From Brachybacterium faecium DSM 4810 (GTDB lineage: Bacteria; Actinomycetota; Actinomycetes; Actinomycetales; Dermabacteraceae), in contig CP001643.1 in NCBI GenBank assembly GCA_000023405.1, forward strand, positions 310,001 to 374,000: a stretch of DNA of 64,000 bases, read 5' to 3'. The notes beneath the pieces were generated by a model. The model worked only from the letters and a program-made list of their open reading frames with translations. It had not been told where the DNA came from and made no database searches. How positions within the stretch are numbered: the first letter of the stretch is position 1; each line of letters starts with the position of its first letter. A program made the position numbers and the translations under genes. Below are positions 1-10,900 of this stretch, in pieces.

Positions 1-1
1 C

Positions 2-1849
2 GGCACCCGCCCCGTGCTCGTCGGCCCCCTCACCCTGCTGCTGCTGGCCAAGGCGCAGGACGGCGCCCCCGAGGGCTTCGACCCGCTGGACCGCCTGGAC
101 GACGTGGTCGAGGTCTACGCACAGCTGCTCGCCCGGTTCGCCGCGGCCGGCGCCCCGTGGGTGCAGCTCGACGAGCCCGCGCTCGCCGCCGATCAGCGGG
201 TCTCCGCGACCGAGCTCGCCGAGCTCCTGCAGCGCTCCCTCGGCCGTCTCGCTGCCGGCACCGACCGGCCGCAGCTGCTGGTCACCACCCCCTACGGCGG
301 CATCGGCGACCTGCTGCCGGCGCTGCTGGCCACCGGTGCGGACGCCGTGCACCTGGACCTCACCCGCGGTGAGCTGCCCACCGTGGAGCAGCTGGCCGGC
401 GTCGACACCGTGCAGCTGGTCGCGGGCCTCGTCGAGGGCCGCTCCGTGTGGCGCACCGAGCTGCCCACCGCCGCCGCCCGCCTCGCGGAGCTGCGCCGCC
501 GCGTCACCGCCGCCGGGGGAGCGCCGGAGGAGGTCGCCGTCTCCACCTCCGTGTCCCTCCAGCACGTCCCGCACACCCTCGAGGCCGAGACCTCTCTGCC
601 CGCCGAGCTCACCGCCACCCTCGCCTTCGCCGACGAGAAGATCACCGAGCTGGTCACCCTCGCCGGGGACGAGGTCGCGCCGGGCTCCGTGGACGGTCCC
701 CGCTCCGTGCCCCGCACCTTCGAGGGCGTCAGCGTGCCCGCGGTGCGTGAGCGGGCCGCCGCCGTCACCGCGGCCGACGCCGAGCGCGCCGACTACACGG
801 TGCGCGCCGAGGCGCAGCGCCGGGCGCTCGGGCTGCCGGACCTGCCCACCACCACCATCGGCTCGTTCCCGCAGATCCCGGAGGTGCGCCGCGCCCGCGC
901 CGCCCACCGCCGCGGCACGCTCGACGACGCCGGCTACGAGAAGGCGATGAAGGACGAGATCGCCCGCGTGATCTCCCTGCAGGAGGAGCTGGGGCTGGAC
1001 GTCCTGGTGCACGGCGAGCCCGAGCGCAACGACATGGTCCAGTACTTCGCCGAGCACCTCGAGGGCTTCGCCACCACCGAGCACGGCTGGGTGCAGTCCT
1101 ACGGCTCGCGCTGCACGCGCCCGTCGATCCTCTTCGGCGACGTGCACCGCCCCGCGCCGATCACGGTGGACTGGGCGACCTACGCGCAGTCCCTCACACC
1201 GCACCCCGTCAAGGGCATGCTCACCGGGCCGGTGACCATCCTGGCCTGGTCCTTCGTGCGCGACGACCAGCCGCTCGGCGACACCGCCGCCCAGGTGGGA
1301 CTCGCCCTGCGCGACGAGGTGCGCGACCTCGAGGCCGCCGGGATCCGCATCGTGCAGGTCGACGAGCCCGCCCTGCGCGAGCTGCTGCCGCTGCGGCAGG
1401 CCGCGCACGAGGACTACCTCGACTGGTCGGTGCGCTCCTTCCGCCTCGCCACCTCCGGGGTGCAGGACGCCACCCAGATCCACACCCACCTCTGCTACAG
1501 CGAGTTCAACGTGGTGGTGGGCGCGATCGACGCCCTGGACGCGGACGTCACCTCGATCGAGTCCGCCCGCTCCCGCGGCGAGATCCTCGAGGCGGTCGAC
1601 CCCGACTCCTTCCCGCGCGGCATCGGCCCGGGCGTGTGGGACATCCACTCCCCGCGCGTTCCCGGCGCCGAGGAGATCACCGAGCAGCTGCGCCGCGCCC
1701 GCGCGGTGGTGGGCCCGGAGCGGCTGTGGGTCAACCCCGACTGCGGCCTGAAGACCCGCGGCTACGCCGAGACCGAGGCCAGCCTGCGCCACCTCGTGCA
1801 GGCAGCGCGCGAGGTGCGCGCCGAGGCAGGGGCGCCTGCCGCGGTTTGA
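2..1849 (+). CDS. metE: Cobalamin-independent methionine synthase (5' part outside window)
   Basis: This is the C-terminal 615 residues of MetE, which transfers the methyl group of 5-methyltetrahydropteroyl-triglutamate to homocysteine to make methionine in the cytoplasm. The reading frame is open from base 2, so the start lies upstream; the family is about 750-790 residues, so roughly 150 are missing. The remainder of the N-terminal half-barrel is followed by the catalytic half beginning near LPTTTIGSFPQ. The zinc ligands expected of the family are visible as His and Cys in IHTHLCYSEFN and Cys in NPDCGLKTRG. The substrate-binding stretch VHGEPERNDMVQYF is intact. A GC-rich hairpin 42 bases after the stop probably ends the transcript. 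Confidence 0.97.
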   Translation, partial: GTRPVLVGPLTLLLLAKAQDGAPEGFDPLDRLDDVVEVYAQLLARFAAAGAPWVQLDEPALAADQRVSATELAELLQRSLGRLAAGTDRPQLLVTTPYGGIGDLLPALLATGADAVHLDLTRGELPTVEQLAGVDTVQLVAGLVEGRSVWRTELPTAAARLAELRRRVTAAGGAPEEVAVSTSVSLQHVPHTLEAETSLPAELTATLAFADEKITELVTLAGDEVAPGSVDGPRSVPRTFEGVSVPAVRERAAAVTAADAERADYTVRAEAQRRALGLPDLPTTTIGSFPQIPEVRRARAAHRRGTLDDAGYEKAMKDEIARVISLQEELGLDVLVHGEPERNDMVQYFAEHLEGFATTEHGWVQSYGSRCTRPSILFGDVHRPAPITVDWATYAQSLTPHPVKGMLTGPVTILAWSFVRDDQPLGDTAAQVGLALRDEVRDLEAAGIRIVQVDEPALRELLPLRQAAHEDYLDWSVRSFRLATSGVQDATQIHTHLCYSEFNVVVGAIDALDADVTSIESARSRGEILEAVDPDSFPRGIGPGVWDIHSPRVPGAEEITEQLRRARAVVGPERLWVNPDCGLKTRGYAETEASLRHLVQAAREVRAEAGAPAAV

Positions 1850-1890
1850 GCGAAGCATGGCTTGCTCGGTGCTGCTCAGCGCTCGGGTGG

Positions 1891-1929
1891 GGCAGGGTTG
1901 GCGGCTGGTCTTCCACCGCCGACCCTGCC
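1891..1929 (+). terminator. Hairpin terminator after metE
   Basis: Arms at 1891-1904 (GGCAGGGTTGGCGG) and 1916-1929 pair over 14 positions with one G-U wobble, around an 11-base loop. It lies 42 bases after the metE stop and has only a short TTCCC tail, as is common in high-GC actinobacteria. Confidence 0.65.
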
Positions 1930-1958
1930 TTCCCAGCGGTGAGAGGCGCAAGTACTGT
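1930..1958 (+). promoter_or_regulatory. Possible promoter of the RelA/SpoT-domain gene
   Basis: TTCCCA at 1930-1935 and TACTGT at 1953-1958 are 17 bases apart, directly behind the metE terminator and about 60 bases before the chosen GTG start. The match to consensus is moderate. Confidence 0.3.
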
Positions 1959-2020
1959 GAGGGCGTCCTTCAGGCCGTGATGTGGCGCGCCTGAGGGCTG
2001 TGAAGACAGGGGGACCAGCA

Positions 2021-3436
2021 GTGAAGAAGTTTGAGGCGGCAGACTATGTGGACTGGGACTGGTTGCCGGGCGCGGCGGCAGAGATAGAGGTCTATCTTGC
2101 GAGGCTCCTCACCGAGGCATCGATCACCGCCCATGCTGTAGACGCGCGGTCAAAGTCCATCGCCTCGTTTCAGGAAAAGTGTGCTCTCAAAGAGTACGAT
2201 AACCCCCGTCAGCAGGTGACGGATACCGTTGCGATTCGGTTGATTATGTATTCCGTCACTGATCAGGAGCGCGCCGTGGAGCTCGTTAGGTCACGCTTCG
2301 TCGTCAAGGAGGATATGAACCCCGGCGCCGACAAGCCCCCCGCGCGCAGAGGTTACGACTGTGCACACCTCGTCGTCACCGGTGAGCTCCAGGATCGTTC
2401 TCGAGACTGGCTGGTCGCCGGTGGTCATCTCGCGCGGTATTTCGACCGTTTCGGGGGTCTCGAGATCCAGATTCGCACAGTTGCTTCGCACGCCTGGGCT
2501 GAGTTCGAGCACTCCCGGAGATATAAAGGTGTCGGGTACCGGAAGGTCAGCGAGCACGACCGAGAGACGATAGATCAGCTCTTTGGTGCGGCCGCCGATG
2601 CCCGCAGTGCGCTCGATGAGACCTTCACCGCGATCGACCGAGTGCTTGCAAACCCTTCCCGCGCAGCCTCACTCGAGGAGTCGGTGGACGAGGTGCCGAC
2701 CGGGGAAGACGGACCTGCGGAATCAGAGCTTTCCTGCGCGTCAGAGTCCGAGGGTCAGCTCGATGCGGCATTGATGAAAAATTTCCTCGCTCGGAGGTTT
2801 CCGAACGACAACGAAGGCAGCGAGGCGGGGGTCGAGTTCGCTTGCGAGTTGGTGCGCGCGTGTGGATTGTCGAGCATCCAAGAGGCTGCGTCCGCGTTGT
2901 CCTCGATAGACAGCACCGAGGTGCGGAACCTGATGTCTACCACCATCGCGGTGACTCGGGTGCGCAGGCTCGACGATGAGCTGCTGGCCGTGTTCGGTGA
3001 GGACTACATCAGGAACACCGAGTCGATCGGAACTGTGAGCCGCCGTGGGGACCAGCTCCGTTGGCGGTTCGACCGACTTCGCGGGAAGGTGACCGTGAAG
3101 CGAAGCCCTGTGGCTTTCCAGATATTGGGCGATGACTGCCCGGATGCCGTGCGCGTACTGAAGTTGCCTGCCGCCCGCGCGGTGAGGGAGCTGGCAGGCA
3201 TCGTGGCGAACCGTGGTGGCGCGCAGTCGATCGTGATGTCTGGCGCAATCAGTACAGATGATGATCTGCCCATGAGCACTCGGGCTCGCCCAGTCAGGCT
3301 TGAGGATGGAACCAACCTCTGGGTCGCAACGAACCTGAACCGTGCAGCCTCAGAGGCGCTGATGTCCTCGATCGTGGACAGCGCACCGGCTCTGGATCTT
3401 CGGGTGCTCAGAGCGGGTGAGCCCTTCCTCCCCTGA
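2021..3436 (+). CDS. RelA/SpoT-domain nucleotide pyrophosphokinase with unknown C-terminal half
   Basis: The N-terminal half (about residues 25-190) is a RelA/SpoT synthetase domain. It has a Lys/Phe/Lys-rich entry helix, Asp in the VTDTVAIRLI segment, GYDCAH for the base-stacking Tyr, and LEIQIRT followed by SHAWAEFEH with the catalytic Glu. There is no HD hydrolase, TGS or ACT domain, so it is not a full-length Rel. About 270 C-terminal residues match nothing I recognise. GTG at 2021 is preferred because AGGGGGA lies 6 bases upstream; an in-frame GTG at 1982 lacks this. The codon use is visibly less GC-rich than in the flanking metE and rmlA, suggesting acquisition. It is a single gene with no adjacent antitoxin. 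It could be an alarmone synthetase, or a toxic small alarmone synthetase of the toxSAS/CapRel kind; the second is inference. Confidence 0.8.
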   Translation: MKKFEAADYVDWDWLPGAAAEIEVYLARLLTEASITAHAVDARSKSIASFQEKCALKEYDNPRQQVTDTVAIRLIMYSVTDQERAVELVRSRFVVKEDMNPGADKPPARRGYDCAHLVVTGELQDRSRDWLVAGGHLARYFDRFGGLEIQIRTVASHAWAEFEHSRRYKGVGYRKVSEHDRETIDQLFGAAADARSALDETFTAIDRVLANPSRAASLEESVDEVPTGEDGPAESELSCASESEGQLDAALMKNFLARRFPNDNEGSEAGVEFACELVRACGLSSIQEAASALSSIDSTEVRNLMSTTIAVTRVRRLDDELLAVFGEDYIRNTESIGTVSRRGDQLRWRFDRLRGKVTVKRSPVAFQILGDDCPDAVRVLKLPAARAVRELAGIVANRGGAQSIVMSGAISTDDDLPMSTRARPVRLEDGTNLWVATNLNRAASEALMSSIVDSAPALDLRVLRAGEPFLP

Positions 3437-3452
3437 GGCTCGGCCCTGCGAG

Positions 3453-3491
3453 TGTCCGAGACGCCCTTCCCCTTTCCGGGCAAATCGGACA
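3453..3491. repeat. Inverted repeat TGTCCGA / TCGGACA upstream of rmlA
   Basis: TGTCCGA at 3453-3459 and TCGGACA at 3485-3491 are perfect inverted copies 25 bases apart, just before the rmlA start. The right arm is part of the six-site TGTCC motif. Confidence 0.5.
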
Positions 3492-3495
3492 TACT
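3478..3495 (-). promoter_or_regulatory. TGTCC motif, site a, overlapping the rmlA promoter
   Basis: On the minus strand this reads TATGTCCGATTTGCCC, nearly identical to the sites at 18668 and 24317. On the plus strand it runs into CATACT at 3490-3495, which lies 7 bases before the rmlA ATG and looks like the -10 box of a leaderless transcript. A protein bound here would overlap the promoter. Confidence 0.5.
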
Positions 3496-3502
3496 GGGCT
3501 GC

Positions 3503-5427
<1,925 letters not shown>

Positions 5428-5473
5428 CCGGCCGGATCCGGCGCCGGATCGCGCCCGTCACCGAGAGGACCTC

Positions 5474-6913
5474 ATGACCGAGCTCGCCGTCCGCACCACG
5501 CCCATCCCCGGGCTGCTGGTGATCGACCTGCCCGTGCACGGCGATCCGCGCGGCTGGTTCAAGGAGAACTGGCAGCGGGAGAAGATGCTGGCCGCCGGGC
5601 TGCCGGATCTCGGTCCGGTGCAGAACAACATCTCCTTCAACCAGACCGTGGGCGTCACGCGCGGGATCCACGCCGAGCCGTGGGACAAATACATCTCTGT
5701 CGCGACCGGCAGGGTGTTCGGCGCATGGGTCGACCTGCGCCGCGGGCCGAGCTTCGGCGCGACGTACTGGCACGAGATCACGCCCGATATCGCGATCTAC
5801 GTGCCGCGCGGAGTGGGCAACGCCTTCCAGACCCTCGAGGCTCCGGCCGCCTACACCTACCTCGTCAACGCCCACTGGTCCGCGGCGGCGCAGGAGCAGT
5901 ACACGTTCCTGCACCTGGCCGACGAGACCGCCGCCATCCCGTGGCCGATCCCGCTCGAGCAAGCGGAGCTCTCAGCCAAAGACCGCGCGCACCCACTGCT
6001 CGCGGACGTGGCGCCGGTGCCCCCGCGCCGCACCCTCGTCGTCGGCGGAGGCGGGCAGCTCGGCCGGGCCCTGGCCGCGTGGTGGTCGCGCCGAGGTGAC
6101 GTCGACGTCGTCGCCCGGGAGCACCTCGACATCGCCGATGCGAGAAGCGTCGCCGCTTTCGATTTCGCGCCCTACGGGACGATCGTCAACGCCGCCGCCT
6201 GCACCGCGGTGGACGCCTCCGAGGCTCCCGAGGGCCGACGCACCGCCTGGGCGGTCAACGTCACCGGCGTCGGCCATCTGGTGGAGGCCGCCCGCGCCCA
6301 CCGCGCCACCCTCGTCCACGTCTCCAGCGACTACGTCTTCGACGGCACCATCGAGGTGCACGGCGAGAACGAGCCGCCCAGCCCGCTGGGTGTGTACGGC
6401 CAGACCAAGGCTGCCGGCGACCAGCTCGTCGCGACCCTCCCGGACCACTACATCGTGCGCACCAGCTGGGTGATCGGCGAAGGGAGGAACTTCGTGGCCA
6501 CCATGGCAGCTCTCGCCGAGCGCGGGATCGACCCGGCGGTGGTCGACGACCAGATCGGCAGGCTCACCTTCACCGAGGATCTCGCCGCCGCGATCGACCA
6601 CCTGCTCGTGGCACGTCCCGCCCCGGGCATCTACAACGTCACCGGAGAGGGGGAGCCGGCCAGCTGGGCAGGGATCGCCGCCGAGGTGTTCGCGCTGTCC
6701 GGTCACGACCCGCACCGGGTGACCCCCGTGAGCACCGCCGAGTACTACGCCGGCAAGGACGGCATCGCCCCGCGCCCGGCGCACTCGACGCTCGACCTCG
6801 CGAAGATCCGCGCTACCGGATTCGTCCCGCTGGACCAGCTCACTGCGCTGCGGGACCATCTGAGCTCCTCCCACCCCGCAGCCCCCGCGGAGGCCCGTCT
6901 CGCGGCCTCCTGA
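5474..6913 (+). CDS. rmlCD: Fused dTDP-4-dehydrorhamnose 3,5-epimerase and reductase (RmlC-RmlD)
   Basis: One 479-residue protein carries the last two steps of dTDP-L-rhamnose synthesis. Residues 1 to about 180 form the RmlC cupin: RGIH supplies the expected His, followed by the atypical but family-consistent AEPWDKYIS, and YVPRGVGNAF. From about residue 190 (RRTLVVGGGGQLGRALA) it is RmlD, a NAD(P)H-dependent reductase with VSSDYVFDG and YGQTKAAGD (Tyr-x3-Lys). ATG 5474 is chosen because GAGAGGAC lies just upstream and the family N-terminus begins there. Such fusions are known in actinobacteria. Fusion would keep the unstable keto intermediate close to the reductase; that is inference. Confidence 0.93.
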   Translation: MTELAVRTTPIPGLLVIDLPVHGDPRGWFKENWQREKMLAAGLPDLGPVQNNISFNQTVGVTRGIHAEPWDKYISVATGRVFGAWVDLRRGPSFGATYWHEITPDIAIYVPRGVGNAFQTLEAPAAYTYLVNAHWSAAAQEQYTFLHLADETAAIPWPIPLEQAELSAKDRAHPLLADVAPVPPRRTLVVGGGGQLGRALAAWWSRRGDVDVVAREHLDIADARSVAAFDFAPYGTIVNAAACTAVDASEAPEGRRTAWAVNVTGVGHLVEAARAHRATLVHVSSDYVFDGTIEVHGENEPPSPLGVYGQTKAAGDQLVATLPDHYIVRTSWVIGEGRNFVATMAALAERGIDPAVVDDQIGRLTFTEDLAAAIDHLLVARPAPGIYNVTGEGEPASWAGIAAEVFALSGHDPHRVTPVSTAEYYAGKDGIAPRPAHSTLDLAKIRATGFVPLDQLTALRDHLSSSHPAAPAEARLAAS

Positions 6914-6953
6914 GCCGCGTCGCGACGACTGCGTGCTGTGGCACGCTGACCCC

Positions 6954-7808
6954 ATGACGACTCTCCCGGCCGACAGCCACGTGCACAGCGAGTTCTCCTG
7001 GGACACCGGCGGGCCCGACAGCCCCGCCCGCGGCACGATGGAGGCCACCTGCGCGCGCGCCGTCCGGATCGGCCTGCCGGCACTGTTCTTCACCGAGCAC
7101 CTCGACCTCGAGGACGCCTGGTTCACCGATCCCGCGGACTTCGCCGACCACGAACGGCACCTGCTGGACGCCGAGGGCAGGGTCGCCGTCCCGCGCTTCG
7201 ACGCCGACGGCTACTTCGAGAGCATCGAACGCTGCCGAGCCGCGTTCCCGCAGCTGCGCATCGGCACCGGGCTCGAGTTCGGCCAGCCGCACCTGCGGGC
7301 CGAGGCCGCCCGGCAGCAGCTGGACCTCGACCGCTTCGATCGGATCATCGGCTCGCTCCACACCCTCCCGGTGGGGGAGCGGCGCCACGAGCCGGACACC
7401 CTGTTCCGCCGGATGCCGGCCGAGGAGGTGATCCGCCGCTATCTCGCCGAGGTGCCGGCGCTCGTCGCCGGTGACGAGCCCTTCGAGATCGTCACCCACC
7501 TCGACTACGCCCTCCGCTACTGGCCCGAAGAGCAGGAGGGGCCGGTGGATCCGCGCCGCTTCGAGGAGGAGTTCCGCACCGCCCTGCGCGCCGTCGCCGA
7601 GAGCGGCCGGGCCCTGGAGATGAACACCCGGCGGCTGTGGCCGTGGATGCCGCAGTGGTGGAGCGAGGAGGGCGGGTGTGCGATCAGCTTCGGCAGCGAC
7701 GCCCACACCGCCGCGGCGCTCGCGCACGGCTTCCCCGAGGCGATGGCGATGGTCGAGGCGTTCGGCTTCCGCCCCGGCCCCGATCCGCGGGACCTCTGGC
7801 GGCGGTGA
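6954..7808 (+). CDS. PHP-domain phosphoesterase, histidinol-phosphatase-like
   Basis: This 284-residue protein has the PHP metal-binding pattern: DSHVHSEFSWD at the N-terminus, FFTEHLD, GTGLEFG, GSLHTLP, VTHLDYALRY and GSDAHTAAAL near the C-terminus. PHP phosphatases of this size hydrolyse histidinol phosphate (HisK/HisJ type) or other phosphomonoesters with a bound metal cluster. No other histidine gene is nearby, so the substrate is not certain. CACGCT at 6942-6947 sits six bases before the ATG and may be a -10 for a leaderless message. A small inverted repeat, GCGTGC/GCACGC (6931-6946), overlaps it. Confidence 0.85.
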   Translation: MTTLPADSHVHSEFSWDTGGPDSPARGTMEATCARAVRIGLPALFFTEHLDLEDAWFTDPADFADHERHLLDAEGRVAVPRFDADGYFESIERCRAAFPQLRIGTGLEFGQPHLRAEAARQQLDLDRFDRIIGSLHTLPVGERRHEPDTLFRRMPAEEVIRRYLAEVPALVAGDEPFEIVTHLDYALRYWPEEQEGPVDPRRFEEEFRTALRAVAESGRALEMNTRRLWPWMPQWWSEEGGCAISFGSDAHTAAALAHGFPEAMAMVEAFGFRPGPDPRDLWRR

Positions 7809-7837
7809 CCGTTGCAGGTTCGATACCCGCCACCACC

Positions 7838-7866
7838 TTGGTTTCCACACAGGTGATCGGTAGCCT
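7838..7866 (+). promoter_or_regulatory. Probable promoter of the 7991 membrane-protein gene
   Basis: TTGGTT (7838-7843) and TAGCCT (7861-7866) are separated by 17 bases, 125 bases before the ATG. The rest of the gap 7809-7990 shows no gene. Confidence 0.45.
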
Positions 7867-7990
7867 GAATGCGTCGTGGGGGACACCTGGGTGGGCGCTG
7901 TAGACCAGAGCATTACGAGGCATCGCGCTGTCATGCCCGGGGTGGGGTCCGCGTCATTCTGATCGGTCGATGACCCGGGAGGGGAAGTAC

Positions 7991-10900
7991 ATGTCCGAGC
8001 CTGATGGGGGCCAGAACCCGCCGCAGGATCCGCAGTCGCAGGGGCAGGAGCCGCAGGGCCCGCCGCCGCAGGACGCACAGGGCCAGCAGCCGCAGTGGCA
8101 GGGCCAGGAGGGCCAGCCTGCGCCGGAGCCGTCGGCTCCGCAGCCGGGCACATCGGCCCCGCAGCCGGGCGGCCCCGGGCAGGCACCGGGCGGCCCCGCG
8201 CTCCCGCCGCAGGCTCCCTACTCGGCGCCGCAGAGCGGTGGTCAGGCACCACAGGGCTCCCCGGCGCCGTACGGCTCCCCGGCTCCCTACGGTTCGCCGG
8301 CCCCGCAGGGTTCGCCCGCACCGGCCCCGTACGGGTCCCCGGCCCCGCAGGGCTCTCCCGCCCCGCAGCCCGGCGCTCCGGCGGCCGGAGCCGCGGCCGG
8401 CACCGCGGCCACCGCCGGGATGACGCCGCAGGAGCTGAAGCAGAAGCTCTCCTCCGTCGGCCTCGTGAACCCGCTGCCCTCGCTCGCCGTGGGCGGCGCG
8501 ACCTACGTCGGCGGCATCGTGCTGTCCGTGCTCACGATCGTGCTCATCGCGATCGCCGCAGCAGTGGCGAGCATCGGCAACCCCGTCGAGGCCGCGCTCG
8601 AGACCGCGGACATGGACCCCAGCGAGGCGCTCAGCGGCGTCGGCTCGGCGGTGCGCTTCCCGTTCCAGCTCGTCGCGATGGCGATGCTCGGCTCCCTCGG
8701 CTTCAGCAAGACCATCGAGGGGGAGACGATCAGCGCCTCCGTGCGGCTGCTGCCGGGGGTGATCACCGTCGTGATGGTGCTGCTGAGCTTCTACGGCGGC
8801 CGCTTCGTGCAGAAGCGCCAGGCCGCCGGGCAGATCGGCATCTGGATCTCCTCGGTGCTGACCGGCTTCGCGTTCGCCCTGCTCACGGTGCTCGCGGCGC
8901 TGATCTTCGCCCAGCCCGTCCCCGTCTACGGGGACATCTCGCTGCGCCTGCACGCCGCCGGCTTCGACGCCTTCTTCGGCGCGTTCTTCCTCATCACGCT
9001 CGCGCTCGCGCTCGGTCGGATCAGCGTGCGCGCCCGCCCGGCCTGGTGGCCGCTGGTCACCGACCTCACCGCCGGCTTCAAGCTCGCCCTCTCCCACGCC
9101 CTGATCGTCACGGTGCTCGGCGTCGTCGTGCTCACGGTGGGCACCACGATCTCGGCGCTCATCGACGGCGAGACGCCGCCGATGCTCATCGTGCTCCTGC
9201 TGCTGCCCCTGCTGGGCGGATACCTGTTCTCCTTCGTCACCGGCCTGGACATGCTCTCCGCGCTGAGCGTGAACACCAGCGGCCCGGATCTCTTCGGCAT
9301 GATGGACGGGGTCTACGGCAACGAGACCGCGTCGATGTTCTCCATGCCCTGGTACGCGTGGCTCGTGGGCCTGCTGATCGGCGCGATCGGCCTGCTGCTC
9401 GCCGCTCTCCTGTGGCAGCACCAGCGCCAGGTGGTCCCGAACAACGTGGTCGCCCTCGGTGTCTCCTGGGTCGCGCTGCCGGCCGCCTACTTCGTGGGCT
9501 CGCTCGGGCTGCTGCTCCTCGCCCGCCTCTCGATGACGATCAGCTACTCCGGCAGCTTCAGCGACAGCGAGAAGATCGGCATGGGTGCGGGCCTGGCGGC
9601 CTGGACCCCGCTGCTCGCGCTGATGGCCGGGGTGATCGTCGAGCTCCTCTCGCGCTTCGTGCTGCCGCTGGTGGCCCCGTTCATCCCCGCCGCGCTGCTG
9701 GGCTGGTTCCGCCGGCCGCTGGCCCCCGCGCTCGCCGCAGGGACCGCGACCGCCGCGACCGCGCACGCCGCAGGCACGGCACCCACCGGAGCCGAGGATG
9801 CGACCGCGGTGAACGCCGAGGGCATCCCCACCGAGCTGCCCGGCGGCGCCCCGCTCGGCGGTGACGCGGCGCAGAATGCCGCACCCCAGGCGGCCGAGGA
9901 CACCTCCGCCTACGGCACCGTGCCGCTCGGCGCGACCGGTGGCGCGCTCGCCGTCGCCGGCGCCGCTGCGGCGGGCGGGCAGGCCGCCGAGCCGACCCCG
10001 CTCTCGCCACGGGCACGCCGCCTCCTCATCGGCGGCGCCGTCTCCGTGGGCAGCGCCTTCGTGATCATCATCGGCGTCACCGTCGCGTTCAACGTCATCT
10101 CCAGCACCGTCTACTCGCCGGAGAAGAAGGTGGAGGCATACCTCAGCGCCCTCCAGGAGGGCGACGCCTCCACGGCGCTGGAGATCTCCGCACCGAACGT
10201 GCCCACCGCCCAGCAGGCGCTGCTGACCGACGCGATCGCCGGCGCCGCCGAGGAGCGCATCAGCGGCTACGAGATCGTCGACACCGAGAAGGGCGACGAC
10301 GGCGCGATCATCACCGCGAAGCTCACCCAGGACGGCGTGACCAGCACCCGCACCTTCTCCGTCGAGCGCAGCGGCCGCACCGCCGTGGTGTTCCCGCAGT
10401 GGACGATGCAGGAGACCGAGTACGCCCACCTCGAGATCCTGATCCCCGAGGGCGCGACCAGCGTGCTGGTCAACGAGCAGGAGGTGCCGGTCGAGTCCCT
10501 CGCCCCAGAGGACGGCTACGCCACCGCCGCCGTGCTGCCGGGCGCGTACACGGTGAGCGTCCCCGCGGCCTCCGAGATGATCACCGCCGAGCCGGGCGAG
10601 GTGTACGTCCCCGCGGACCCGGACGACTGGTACGAGCTGTACGCGGCCCCGAGCTACGTGATCAGCGAGGCCGGCGTCGCCGAGGCGCAGAAGCAGGTGG
10701 ACGCGCTGCTGGACGAGTGCGCCACCTCCACCGAGGCCCGCCCCGAGGACTGCCCCTTCGGCACCTACGCCTACAACATCGTGGAGGACTCCGGCGCCTG
10801 GACGATCGACACCTACCCCACGATCGAGCTCGAGGAGGGACAGGACGGCTGGCGCCTCTCTTCCTACGACACCCCTGGCGAGGCGACCTTCACCTACCAG

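Noticed and set aside
1982-2020. GTG 1982 as start of the RelA/SpoT-domain gene
   Set aside because: No ribosome-binding site precedes it, whereas GTG 2021 has AGGGGGA at correct spacing and the preceding 13 residues are not conserved-looking.
7813-7842. A GGTTCGATACC stretch resembling the T-arm and 3' end of a tRNA
   Set aside because: The five-pair stem has a mismatch and the upstream bases belong to the PHP gene; no D-arm, anticodon arm or acceptor partner can be folded.
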